Translations under genes and position numbers: made by a program
Assembly: GCF_003443535.1 (NCBI RefSeq)
Contig: NZ_CP031946.1
Location: forward strand, 2,917,001-2,981,000
DNA length: 64,000 nt
Direction: 5' to 3'
Source of the DNA: Ruegeria sp. AD91A
Lineage (GTDB): Bacteria; Pseudomonadota; Alphaproteobacteria; Rhodobacterales; Rhodobacteraceae
In this document: positions 46,325-54,589 of the stretch, one piece after another
Layout of the letters: every line of letters begins with the position of its first letter
Numbering within the stretch: the stretch's first letter is position 1
Notes under the pieces: generated by a model
Seen by the model: only the letters and a program-made list of their open reading frames with translations
What the model was told of the DNA's origin: nothing
The model's database searches: none

Positions 46325-47551
46325 ATGACTGATTTCGTGACCCGCGCCCGCGCCGCCGAACAGGCGATGCGCTCTGTGTTTCCAGCGACGCCGTTGCAGC
46401 GCAATGCTCATCTGTCCGAACGCTACGGAGCCGATATCTGGCTCAAGCGGGAAGACCTCAGCCCGGTGCGGTCGTACAAAATCCGCGGTGCGTTCAACGC
46501 GATGCGAAAACAGCAGGGGCAGGACCTGTTCGTCTGTGCCAGCGCGGGCAACCACGCGCAGGGCGTGGCCTTCATGTGCAAGCATCTGGGTGTCAAAGGC
46601 GTGATCTTCATGCCGGTGACCACACCGCACCAGAAAATTCAAAAGACCAGAATCTTCGGCGGCGACAATATCGAGATCCACCTGACTGGCGACTATTTCG
46701 ATGACACTCTGGCCGCCGCGCAATCATGGTGCGCGCAGCAGGGCGGGTATTTTCTGTCGCCGTTTGACGACGTGGATGTAATCGAAGGTCAAGCCTCGCT
46801 TGCGGTCGAGATCGAAGAGCAAATGGGTGGTGTACCGGATCACGTTGTTTTGCCCGTTGGCGGTGGCGGCATGTCTTCGGGCGTGGCCACATGGTTCGGG
46901 GATCGCAGCCATTGTCTGTTTGTCGAACCAGCTGGAGGTGCTTGTCTTCGTGCTGCATTGGCTGCGGGGCATCCTGTGTCGCTGGATCATGTGGATACCT
47001 TCGTCGATGGCGCTGCGGTTGGACGGATCGGTGAGAAACCGTTTGAACTGTTGAAATCACGCCATCTGTCGGATGTGCTGGTCCTTTCCGAGGACCGAAT
47101 CTGCACCACCATGATCGAGATGCTGAATGTCGAAGGCATTGTTCTGGAGCCCGCCGGCGCCCTGGCGATCGAAGCGGTGGGCGATATCCAAAGCTTTGTA
47201 CGGGGCAAAACCGTGGTCTGCGTAACATCGGGCGGTAATTTCGATTTTGAGCGCTTGCCTGAGGTCAAGGAACGCGCCCAACGCTATTCCGGGGTGAAGA
47301 AGTATTTTATCCTTCGCCTGCCGCAGCGCCCGGGCGCATTGAAAGAGTTTCTGGGCATCCTGGGCCCCGAGGATGACATTGCCCGCTTTGAATACATGAA
47401 AAAATCAGCCCGCAATTTCGGTTCGGTCCTGATCGGGATCGAAACCCGCAAGCCTGAAAACTTCATGCGTCTGTTTGCGCATCTGGATGAGGCAGGGTTC
47501 ACCTACACCGACATAACCGAAGACGAAACGCTGGCGCAGTTCGTGATTTAA
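46325..47551 (+). CDS. ilvA: Threonine ammonia-lyase (threonine dehydratase) IlvA
   Basis: A 408-residue PLP enzyme that makes 2-oxobutyrate for isoleucine. SYKIRGAF carries the PLP Lys near residue 52, SAGNHAQGVA follows, and the glycine loop VGGGGMSSG binds phosphate. The C-terminal ~80 residues (FILRLPQRPGALKEFLGIL) form a single ACT-like/TILR regulatory domain, so it is the short form rather than the 514-residue double-domain E. coli type. It overlaps the convergent hpt by 4 bp. Confidence 0.92.
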   Translation: MTDFVTRARAAEQAMRSVFPATPLQRNAHLSERYGADIWLKREDLSPVRSYKIRGAFNAMRKQQGQDLFVCASAGNHAQGVAFMCKHLGVKGVIFMPVTTPHQKIQKTRIFGGDNIEIHLTGDYFDDTLAAAQSWCAQQGGYFLSPFDDVDVIEGQASLAVEIEEQMGGVPDHVVLPVGGGGMSSGVATWFGDRSHCLFVEPAGGACLRAALAAGHPVSLDHVDTFVDGAAVGRIGEKPFELLKSRHLSDVLVLSEDRICTTMIEMLNVEGIVLEPAGALAIEAVGDIQSFVRGKTVVCVTSGGNFDFERLPEVKERAQRYSGVKKYFILRLPQRPGALKEFLGILGPEDDIARFEYMKKSARNFGSVLIGIETRKPENFMRLFAHLDEAGFTYTDITEDETLAQFVI

Positions 47552-47877
47552 TCCAGGTTCTGGCGCAGCTCAGCCTCGAATATCTGTTTCGAGCTGTCAA
47601 ATTCGACCAGAATAGCGGGCAGATCGACATCCCCGCCCTGACCTGCGGCCGCCTGCCGTTCGCCGTCCTGACAGAGTTTCGAGAACTGGTCGAATCCAAG
47701 ACTGAGCGCGCTGCCCTTCAGGAAATGCAGATTCTGTTCCAGTTCGGACCGGCTTGTATCCTGATGCAGGCGGGCGATGACCTCCTGTACTTCTTCCAGA
47801 AAGATGTCGACCACTTCATCAAACTCATCCGGGCCAACTTCGTCCCGCAATTGCCTGACTCTGCCCCAGTGGATCAT
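47548..47877 (-). CDS. Hpt-domain phosphotransfer protein
   Basis: A 109-residue stand-alone histidine phosphotransfer domain. The phosphorylatable His is H51 in HFLKGSALSLGF, the canonical HxxKGxxxxxG motif, flanked by helices such as FDEVVDIFLEEVQEVIARL. It lies head to head with the receiver-phosphatase gene that starts 164 bp away, which is the obvious candidate to exchange phosphate with it. The kinase that feeds it is not in the window. Confidence 0.88.
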   Translation of the reverse strand: MIHWGRVRQLRDEVGPDEFDEVVDIFLEEVQEVIARLHQDTSRSELEQNLHFLKGSALSLGFDQFSKLCQDGERQAAAGQGGDVDLPAILVEFDSSKQIFEAELRQNLD

Positions 47878-48040
47878 ACTGCGTCACCTGCCGTTGAACA
47901 TGCGTTTTCAGGAATAGGCAACACCAGTAAACACCAGGTTAAACGCCAAGCGGGATTGCAGCCTTCGGTCTTCACCGGATGTTAAAACCGTCGCCACTAG
48001 GATCGCCGTGTGTGAATGAACGCATCAGATCAGAGGGTAA

Positions 48041-49315
48041 ATGGTGCCAAGGACGAGTCTTGAGGAAACCAGATCAGATCTGGATTTCGGCGCGATCCGT
48101 AAGGTGCTGGTGGTGGATGACAGCCGTCTGCAGCGGCGCATCCTGGTCGCATCGCTCAGAAAATGGGGCTTTGAGGTGGTCGAGGCCGAGACGGGCGATG
48201 CGGCTTTGGCGCATTGTCTGGATGATCCACCCGACCTTGTTCTCAGCGATTGGGTCATGCCGGGGATGAGCGGGCTTGAGTTTTGCAATGCGTTTCGCGC
48301 TCTGGATACCGATCAATACTGTTATTTCATCCTGCTGACTTCAAAAAGCGAAAAGCAGGAGGTTGCACGCGGGCTGGATGCCGGGGCAGACGATTTTCTG
48401 ATCAAACCCCTTGAGGCGGATGAGTTGCGGGCACGCATATCCGCAGGCGCGCGCATTCTGGACATGCAGCGCGAGCTTTCGCAGAAAAACCGCCTGATTG
48501 AGTCCGCGCTGGAGGAACTCAGGCTGGCTCATGACGCGATCGACAAGGACCTCATACAGGCCCGTAAAATCCAGGAATCGCTGGTTCCGGAATTTACGCG
48601 GAGCTTTGGAAGATCCCGGGTCAGCCTGTTGTTGAAACCCTGTGGCCATATTGGTGGAGACCTTGTTGGCATGTTCTCGCCCGGGGTCAATCGGCTGGGG
48701 TTCTACAGCATCGATGTATCCGGACATGGCATCACCTCGGCCATGATGACGGCGCGTCTGGGCGGTTATCTTTCAAGCAAACACTTTGATCAAAATGTCG
48801 CAATGGAAAAGAGGTTCAACAAATTCTACGCACTGCTGCCTCCGGAAGACGTCGCCAGTATGCTCAATTCCCGATTGATGGCGGATGAAGGGATCGAAGA
48901 ATACTTCACGATGGTCTACGCCATTGTGGATCTTCGAAACGGGCATCTCAAAATGGTACAGGCCGGGCATCCGCATCCGCTCCTGCTGCGGCAGGATGGC
49001 AGTACTGAATATCTGGGTGATGGCGGGTTGCCGATCGGGTTGATCGAAGACGCGGGCTTTCAGCAGATCGAGACTCACATGAAACCCGGCGACAAGCTGT
49101 TGGTGTACTCGGACGGGTTTACCGAATGTCAGCTCGCTGAAGGTGGTTTGCTGGAAGAAGACGGTTTGCGAGAGATGGCCCAGCAGTGCATTTCTGCAAA
49201 GGGCGGGTCGGAGTTTCTGGACGACATGTTCTGGCGATTGACGCAAGAGATTTCGCCCAAAGATAGCATTGGGGATGACGTATCCGCCGTTTTCTTCGAA
49301 TATAACGGGCCTTAA
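48041..49315 (+). CDS. Response regulator with PP2C (SpoIIE/RsbU-type) serine phosphatase output
   Basis: A 424-residue two-domain protein. Receiver domain, residues ~19-135: VLVVDDSRLQRRIL, phospho-acceptor D70 in LVLSDWVMPGMSG, and LLTSKSEKQE with the conserved Lys in IKPLEADEL. A coiled linker (residues ~145-185) leads to a PP2C_SpoIIE domain: GGDLVGMFSPG, YSIDVSGHGITSAMM and VYSDGFTE with metal-binding Asp residues. Such proteins dephosphorylate a STAS anti-anti-sigma factor in partner switching. The build resembles RbaY of Rhodobacter capsulatus, which affects gene transfer agent production. The cognate RbaV/RbaW-type partners are not visible here. The ATG at 48041 has AGAGGG upstream. 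Confidence 0.88.
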   Translation: MVPRTSLEETRSDLDFGAIRKVLVVDDSRLQRRILVASLRKWGFEVVEAETGDAALAHCLDDPPDLVLSDWVMPGMSGLEFCNAFRALDTDQYCYFILLTSKSEKQEVARGLDAGADDFLIKPLEADELRARISAGARILDMQRELSQKNRLIESALEELRLAHDAIDKDLIQARKIQESLVPEFTRSFGRSRVSLLLKPCGHIGGDLVGMFSPGVNRLGFYSIDVSGHGITSAMMTARLGGYLSSKHFDQNVAMEKRFNKFYALLPPEDVASMLNSRLMADEGIEEYFTMVYAIVDLRNGHLKMVQAGHPHPLLLRQDGSTEYLGDGGLPIGLIEDAGFQQIETHMKPGDKLLVYSDGFTECQLAEGGLLEEDGLREMAQQCISAKGGSEFLDDMFWRLTQEISPKDSIGDDVSAVFFEYNGP

Positions 49316-49755
49316 AGCGAACTGAGATGCATTTCCGCAAAGTGCCGGTCACCGTCATTGCCCAGCAATCCAACGGCATCGGTGGCTTCCATCCACAAAG
49401 CTTCGTGGAACGCTTCGCTCGGAGGGCCTTTGCGGCGTACGGGACGGGCGCGGTAGATCAGGCAGACTTTTTCAGCCCACAGATCGTATTCGGGCATATA
49501 GGTGAACCGACGAAAAGCTCCGACACGACGCGGATTGGCGACGTGCCACCCAGTTTCTTCATAGACTTCGCGATGCAAGGCTGAAATCGGTGATTCGCCT
49601 GGATCGATGCCTCCACCCGGCAATTGCAGATCCGGGCCCGGCACTGTCTGACAGGTCAACAGCAATTGCCCGCCACGTGGCAAAAGGGCATAGACGCCAA
49701 CCCTCCGGGTATATTTCCGCCCCGTCTCGGGGGTTTCACCGAACCGCCTGATCAT
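49312..49755 (-). CDS. NUDIX hydrolase
   Basis: A 147-residue NUDIX protein. The box GGGIDPGESPISALHREVYEE is near residue 49, completed by TGW, and fits Gx5Ex7REUxEExGU. The substrate is unknown. I chose the ATG at 49755 (MIRRFGETP); a longer frame to 49833 would collide with the divergent hslO promoter region. It ends 4 bp inside the PP2C gene. Confidence 0.85.
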   Translation of the reverse strand: MIRRFGETPETGRKYTRRVGVYALLPRGGQLLLTCQTVPGPDLQLPGGGIDPGESPISALHREVYEETGWHVANPRRVGAFRRFTYMPEYDLWAEKVCLIYRARPVRRKGPPSEAFHEALWMEATDAVGLLGNDGDRHFAEMHLSSL

Positions 49756-49831
49756 GTATGGCCCCTTACAACCCAATCTGTACGACCTATATGGTGCCGG
49801 TATGCCAACCCGTGGCGTGTAAGGAAACCCC

Positions 49832-50818
49832 ATGTCTCTTGGAACAAAAATCGCGTGGGACGATACCGTCCTGCCCTTTCAACTTGATGCATCCGACATG
49901 CGCGGCCGCGTGGCCCGTCTGGATGGCGTGCTGGATGGTATCCTGAAACAGCATGACTATCCCAAGCAGGTCGAGGCGCTGGTGGCCGAGATGGCCTTGC
50001 TGACCGCGTTGATCGGCCAGACAGTTGCGCTGCGCTGGAAATTGTCGTTGCAAGTGCAGTCCAAAGGGGCGGTCCGCATGATCGCCACCGACTATTATGC
50101 GCCGCAGGAAGAGGGTCAGTCCGCTCAGATTCGGGCTTATGCCAGCTTTGACCGGGACCGGTTGACCAATTCCGCGCCTTTCGATCAGGTGGGCGAAGGG
50201 TATTTTGCCATCATGATCGATCAGGGTGAGGGCACACAGCCGTACCAGGGCATCACTCCGCTGTCCGGTGGATCGCTGAGTGAATGTGCCGAGGCTTATT
50301 TTGCGCAGTCCGAACAGCTGCCGACGCGGTTTTCGCTGAGCTTCGGCAGATCGACCGAGCCGGGCGTGGGCGAGCATTGGCGCGCAGGCGGCATCATGCT
50401 GCAGCACATGCCCAAAGCGTCGCCCTTTGCAGCGTCGGGTGAAGGAACGGGTGAAATCCTGACCGCTACCGATCTGGTCGACGGCGAAGAAGGTGAAAAC
50501 TGGGGTCGCGTCAACATCCTGCTGGATACTGTCGAGGATTTGGAAATGATCGGCCCCTCTGTTGCGCCGACCGATCTTCTGGTTCGTCTGTTTCACGAGG
50601 AACAGCCGCGTGTTTATGATGCGCAGTCTGTGCAATTTGGCTGCACCTGTTCCGAGGATCGTGTGCGACAGAGCCTGTCAATCTATTCGGCCAAGGATAT
50701 CGAAAAGATGACCACACCCGAGGGCGAGGTCACTGCGGATTGTCAGTTCTGCGGGGCTCATTATGTGTTGGACCCGGCAACTGTCGGGTTCGATGCCGAA
50801 GACACCAAAGGTGAATGA
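49832..50818 (+). CDS. hslO: Redox-regulated chaperone Hsp33
   Basis: A 328-residue Hsp33, a holdase activated when its zinc cysteines oxidise. The zinc site is complete: C271 and C273 (GCTCSED) plus C304 and C307 (CQFCGAHY). The N-terminal substrate-binding core includes LKQHDYPKQVEALVAEMALLTALIGQ. The conserved GGIMLQHMP is near residue 187. It leads a long rightward string with two downstream genes that overlap. Confidence 0.94.
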   Translation: MSLGTKIAWDDTVLPFQLDASDMRGRVARLDGVLDGILKQHDYPKQVEALVAEMALLTALIGQTVALRWKLSLQVQSKGAVRMIATDYYAPQEEGQSAQIRAYASFDRDRLTNSAPFDQVGEGYFAIMIDQGEGTQPYQGITPLSGGSLSECAEAYFAQSEQLPTRFSLSFGRSTEPGVGEHWRAGGIMLQHMPKASPFAASGEGTGEILTATDLVDGEEGENWGRVNILLDTVEDLEMIGPSVAPTDLLVRLFHEEQPRVYDAQSVQFGCTCSEDRVRQSLSIYSAKDIEKMTTPEGEVTADCQFCGAHYVLDPATVGFDAEDTKGE

Positions 50819-51407
50819 CCCAGTTGAAAAGATCCGGGCGGCCCTGCGCCGCCCAGGTCACGGGTCCAGCGATTTTGACCTGAACCCGGATACCGTTCTG
50901 CCGCCCGGGCGCCGGTTACGGCCCGCCGGTGTTCTGGTGGCAATTTCTCTGGCTGAAGATACACCGCAGGTCATCCTGACCAAGCGCTCATCCGCGCTGA
51001 AGCATCACCCGGGCCAGATCGCCTTTCCCGGTGGCAAACAGGACGAAGCCGATGCTGATGTTACAGCAGCGGCTTTGCGGGAAGCTCAGGAAGAGATCGG
51101 CCTGCCCCCGGAAATGCCAGAGATCCTCGGGTTTCTGCCGACGCATGAAACAGTGACCTCGTTCACCGTAACACCTGTGGTCGCTGTATTGCGGGACAGG
51201 TTCCAACCCGTGCCTGAGCCCGGCGAAGTGGACGAAGTTTTCTCGACCCCCCTTGCGCATCTTTTGAATCCTGAGAATTATCTGGTTGAGTCGCGCCGAT
51301 GGCGCGGCCAGAGACGCAGATACTACGCAGTTCCGTACGGCCCGTATTACATTTGGGGCGCGACCGCCCGCATATTGCGCGGGCTTGCAGCACGGGTGAA
51401 TGAATGA
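50811..51407 (+). CDS. NUDIX hydrolase, coenzyme A pyrophosphatase type
   Basis: About 198 residues. The NuCoA-type motif LTKRSSALKHHPGQIAFPGG precedes the NUDIX box GGKQDEADADVTAAALREAQEE, as in YeaB/NudL enzymes that hydrolyse CoA derivatives. I prefer the GTG at 50811, which gives MNDPVEKIRAAL and an 8-bp overlap with the hslO stop; an ATG at 50793 would lie deeper inside hslO. It overlaps the next gene by 4 bp (ATGA). Confidence 0.85.
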   Translation: MNDPVEKIRAALRRPGHGSSDFDLNPDTVLPPGRRLRPAGVLVAISLAEDTPQVILTKRSSALKHHPGQIAFPGGKQDEADADVTAAALREAQEEIGLPPEMPEILGFLPTHETVTSFTVTPVVAVLRDRFQPVPEPGEVDEVFSTPLAHLLNPENYLVESRRWRGQRRRYYAVPYGPYYIWGATARILRGLAARVNE

Positions 51408-52558
51408 TGCAGATTGACGAGCCCTGGATCAGTGAGCCAGCGACCCAAAAAGTCTGTTCGGCCCTGACCTCATCCGGGGCTCAGGCGCTTTTTGTGGGTG
51501 GCTGCGTGCGCAACGCGCTGCTTGGCGCGCCGGTTTCGGATATCGACATCGCCACCGACGCAAAACCCGAGCGGGTCATCGAAATGGCGCAGGCTTCCGG
51601 GCTCAAGGCCATTCCAACCGGCATCGAGCATGGTACGATCACAGTGGTCAGCGCAAGTATCCCGCACGAGGTCACGACCTTCCGCCGTGACGTGGAAACC
51701 GACGGTCGTCGCGCTGTCGTGGCATTTTCCGATCACGTCGAAGAAGACGCGGCGCGACGTGATTTCACAATGAACGCGATTTACGCACAGCCCGATGGCA
51801 CTGTTTTAGACCCGCTTGGGGGCCTTCCCGACCTTGAGGCCCGGTTGGTGCGGTTTATCGGAACAGCCGAGAATCGTATACGTGAAGACTATCTCCGCTC
51901 GCTTCGTTACTTTCGTTTTCACGCCTGGTATGGGGATCCGGATGCCGGTTTTGATCCCGATGCGCTGGCCGCCATTGGTGCCAATCTTGACGGGCTGGAA
52001 TCGCTGTCGCGCGAGAGGGTCGGGGCAGAACTGCTGAAATTGCTGGCATCGCCTGATCCAGCCCCCGCCGTTGCGACCATGCGCAGTACAGGTGTTTTGG
52101 CCCGGGTGTTACCGGGTGCGGACGATCGGTCTTTGGCCCCTTTGATCGCGCTGGAACGGGCGGCTGGTGCCGATCCCGATCCGGTGCGTCGCCTGGCTGC
52201 GATTGCTACGCCCGATAATGCCGCCACATTGCGGTTGAGCCGTTCGCAGTTGCAACGCCTGATCAGGATGCGCGAAGAGGCACAGGCCGCAACCAGTATT
52301 GCTGAACTGGGATATCGCTATGGCGACGAAGGTGGTTTGCACGAGACGCTTTTGCGCTGCGCTTTTCTGGAACAACCCTGGTCCGAAGATTTGCGGCGCG
52401 ATCTGCACGCCGGGGCAGCAGCGCGTTTCCCCGTCCAGGCCAGGGATCTGATCCCCAACTTCACCGGCCCGGCGCTGGGCAAGAAGCTGGCCGAGCTGGA
52501 AAAACGCTGGATCGCATCCGGTTTTGCGCTGTCTCGCGAAGAGTTGCTGGCACACTAG
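51404..52558 (+). CDS. CCA tRNA nucleotidyltransferase / poly(A) polymerase family
   Basis: A 384-residue class II nucleotidyltransferase. The NTP site is FVGGCVRNALLGAPVSDIDIA (residues ~31-51) with the DxD metal pair, followed by TGIEHGTITVV, the RRDFTMNAIYAQPDG motif and the nucleotide-reading ENRIREDYLRSLRYFRFHAWY. In alphaproteobacteria this family adds or repairs the tRNA CCA end. A poly(A) polymerase role cannot be excluded from sequence alone. Starts at ATGATG, overlapping the NUDIX stop. Confidence 0.9.
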   Translation: MMQIDEPWISEPATQKVCSALTSSGAQALFVGGCVRNALLGAPVSDIDIATDAKPERVIEMAQASGLKAIPTGIEHGTITVVSASIPHEVTTFRRDVETDGRRAVVAFSDHVEEDAARRDFTMNAIYAQPDGTVLDPLGGLPDLEARLVRFIGTAENRIREDYLRSLRYFRFHAWYGDPDAGFDPDALAAIGANLDGLESLSRERVGAELLKLLASPDPAPAVATMRSTGVLARVLPGADDRSLAPLIALERAAGADPDPVRRLAAIATPDNAATLRLSRSQLQRLIRMREEAQAATSIAELGYRYGDEGGLHETLLRCAFLEQPWSEDLRRDLHAGAAARFPVQARDLIPNFTGPALGKKLAELEKRWIASGFALSREELLAH

Positions 52559-52640
52559 TACGAAGTCTCAAAAAGGGATGACAACATTGATCCTTTGTGT
52601 TTAGGTGCGCCAGTCACATGGATGGAGGAATGCGAATGTA

Positions 52641-52684
52641 TTACGGGATCTGGTTCGGCTAAAGCCGGGACACTTGCCCCGTAA
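52641..52684 (+). promoter_or_regulatory. Structured 5' leader of the ABC transporter pair
   Basis: In the 192-bp gap before the first ABC gene, TTACGGG (52641-52647) pairs perfectly with CCCGTAA (52678-52684) and encloses a CGGCT/AGCCG hairpin (52656-52667) with a 2-base loop. The RNA starts far enough upstream to be a leader element. I could not match it to a known riboswitch class. Confidence 0.4.
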
Positions 52685-52750
52685 AGGGTGGTGTTCAGGC
52701 GCCATCTTTCTTCGCACGTCTTTAGTTTCTGCTCAATCGGAGCACTCTCC

Positions 52751-54589
52751 ATGTTTCGCTATTTCGAAAACCTTGTTGACCCTTTTGTTGCCTACCGCGA
52801 GGCTGATATACCGCCGACGCGCTTGTGGCCCTTCATGCTGGACTATTCGCGACCGTTCTTTCGGGTATTTTTCTGGGCGGCGCTGATTTCCATTGTCGTC
52901 GCGGGCGTTGAAATCGGACTGATCTATTACATGGGTCGCGTTGTGGATATGTTGGGCGGTACGCCGCCAGAGGTCTGGCAAAACCACGGAACGGAATTGC
53001 TTTTGATGGCGGCCTTTGTGTTGCTATTTCGACCGCTTCTGCATCTGGTCGATGTACTTATTCTGAACAATACGATCTTGCCAAACTTTGGCACATTGAT
53101 CCGCTGGCGTGCGCACAAACATGTTTTGCGTCAATCAGTTGGCTGGTTCGAAAACGACTTTGCCGGGCGGATTGCAAACCGGATCATGCAAACACCGCCT
53201 GCGGCCGGTGAAGTGGTCTTTCAGGTTTTTGACGCGATTTCCTTTTCGTTGGCCTATTTGATCGGTGCGGCGTTCCTGCTGTATGCGGCGGATCCGCGAT
53301 TATTGATCCCGCTGTTGATCTGGTTTGCGCTCTATGCGGCACTGGTGCGATGGACTGTTCAGCGTGTCGGTCCGGCGTCAAAGGCGGCATCGGACGCGCG
53401 TTCGACGGTCACGGGACGGGTCGTGGACAGCTATACGAACATCCATTCGGTCAAAATGTTTGCCCATGGCCCGCAAGAGCTGGACTATGCCCGTGAAGCG
53501 ATCGAGGAAACCCGCCGGACATTTCAGATCGAAATGCGAATATTCACTATCATGGATGCCGTTCTGGTCGCATTGAACGGCATGCTGATCGTGGGCGTTG
53601 TGGGCTGGGCGATCGCGTTGTGGATGCAGGGCAGCGCTTCGGTCGGAGTTGTTGCAGCGGCCACGGCGCTGACCCTGCGCCTGAACGCCATGACCGGATG
53701 GATCATGTGGGCCCTGACCAGCTTTTTCCGCCAACTTGGTATCGTGGCCGAGGGGATGGAGACCATTGCCCAGCCCATCGATTTGATCGATGCACCTGAT
53801 GCAAAACCCTTGCGGCTCGGCAAGGGAGAGATCCAGATCCGTGACCTCTCGCATCACTATGGTCGCGAGGCCGGCGGCTTGGACCATATCAATCTGACCA
53901 TTCAACCGGGTGAAAAGATTGGCCTGATCGGTCGCTCCGGCGCTGGCAAATCGACCTTGGTAAAGTTGCTGCTGCGGTTCTACGACGTTGAGCGCGGTGC
54001 GATTTTAATTGATGGTCAGAACATTGCGAACGTCACCCAGGGCAGCCTGCGCAGTCATATCGGTATGGTTCAACAAGACAGCGCCTTGCTGCACCGCTCT
54101 GTACGCGACAACATCCTTTATGGCCGGCCGGATGCGTCCGAGGCGCAGATGATCGCCGCCGCCAAGCAGGCCGAAGCGCATGAGTTTATCCTCGACTTGC
54201 AAGATCCGCAGGGTCGGACCGGGTACGACGCACATGTCGGCGAACGGGGGGTGAAGCTCAGCGGTGGACAGCGGCAGCGCGTGACGCTGGCGCGGGTGAT
54301 CCTGAAGGATGCGCCGATCTTGTTGTTGGATGAGGCGACATCCGCGCTAGATTCCGAGGTCGAAGCGTCAATCCAGGAAACCCTCTACGGCATGATGCAA
54401 GGAAAGACCGTGATCGCCATCGCCCACCGGCTCAGTACCATCGCGCAGATGGATCGGATTCTGGTTATGGATGCTGGCCGTATCGTTGAGGAAGGCACGC
54501 ATTCCGACCTTCTGGCGCAGGGTGGCCTTTACGCCCAATTCTGGGCGCGGCAATCTGGTGGTTTCATGAACCCGGAGGCCGTTGAATGA
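52751..54589 (+). CDS. ABC exporter half-transporter 1 (permease-ATPase fusion)
   Basis: About 612 residues. Six membrane helices lie within the first ~300 residues. The ATPase domain has Walker A LIGRSGAGKST near residue 395, signature LSGGQRQR near residue 502 and Walker B ILLLDEATSALD near residue 523. I chose the ATG at 52751 because GGAG lies 8 bases upstream and MFRYFENLVDPF is the usual opening of this family; an upstream frame is non-conserved. It shares near-identical segments (YGRPDASEAQMIAAAKQAEAH) with the next gene and overlaps it by 4 bp, suggesting a heterodimer. The substrate is unknown. Confidence 0.9.
   Translation: MFRYFENLVDPFVAYREADIPPTRLWPFMLDYSRPFFRVFFWAALISIVVAGVEIGLIYYMGRVVDMLGGTPPEVWQNHGTELLLMAAFVLLFRPLLHLVDVLILNNTILPNFGTLIRWRAHKHVLRQSVGWFENDFAGRIANRIMQTPPAAGEVVFQVFDAISFSLAYLIGAAFLLYAADPRLLIPLLIWFALYAALVRWTVQRVGPASKAASDARSTVTGRVVDSYTNIHSVKMFAHGPQELDYAREAIEETRRTFQIEMRIFTIMDAVLVALNGMLIVGVVGWAIALWMQGSASVGVVAAATALTLRLNAMTGWIMWALTSFFRQLGIVAEGMETIAQPIDLIDAPDAKPLRLGKGEIQIRDLSHHYGREAGGLDHINLTIQPGEKIGLIGRSGAGKSTLVKLLLRFYDVERGAILIDGQNIANVTQGSLRSHIGMVQQDSALLHRSVRDNILYGRPDASEAQMIAAAKQAEAHEFILDLQDPQGRTGYDAHVGERGVKLSGGQRQRVTLARVILKDAPILLLDEATSALDSEVEASIQETLYGMMQGKTVIAIAHRLSTIAQMDRILVMDAGRIVEEGTHSDLLAQGGLYAQFWARQSGGFMNPEAVE

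Noticed and set aside
52559..52750. Match to a known riboswitch (guanidine, SAM-II) in the ABC leader
   Set aside because: The conserved loop sequences of those classes were not found; only the stem is reported.
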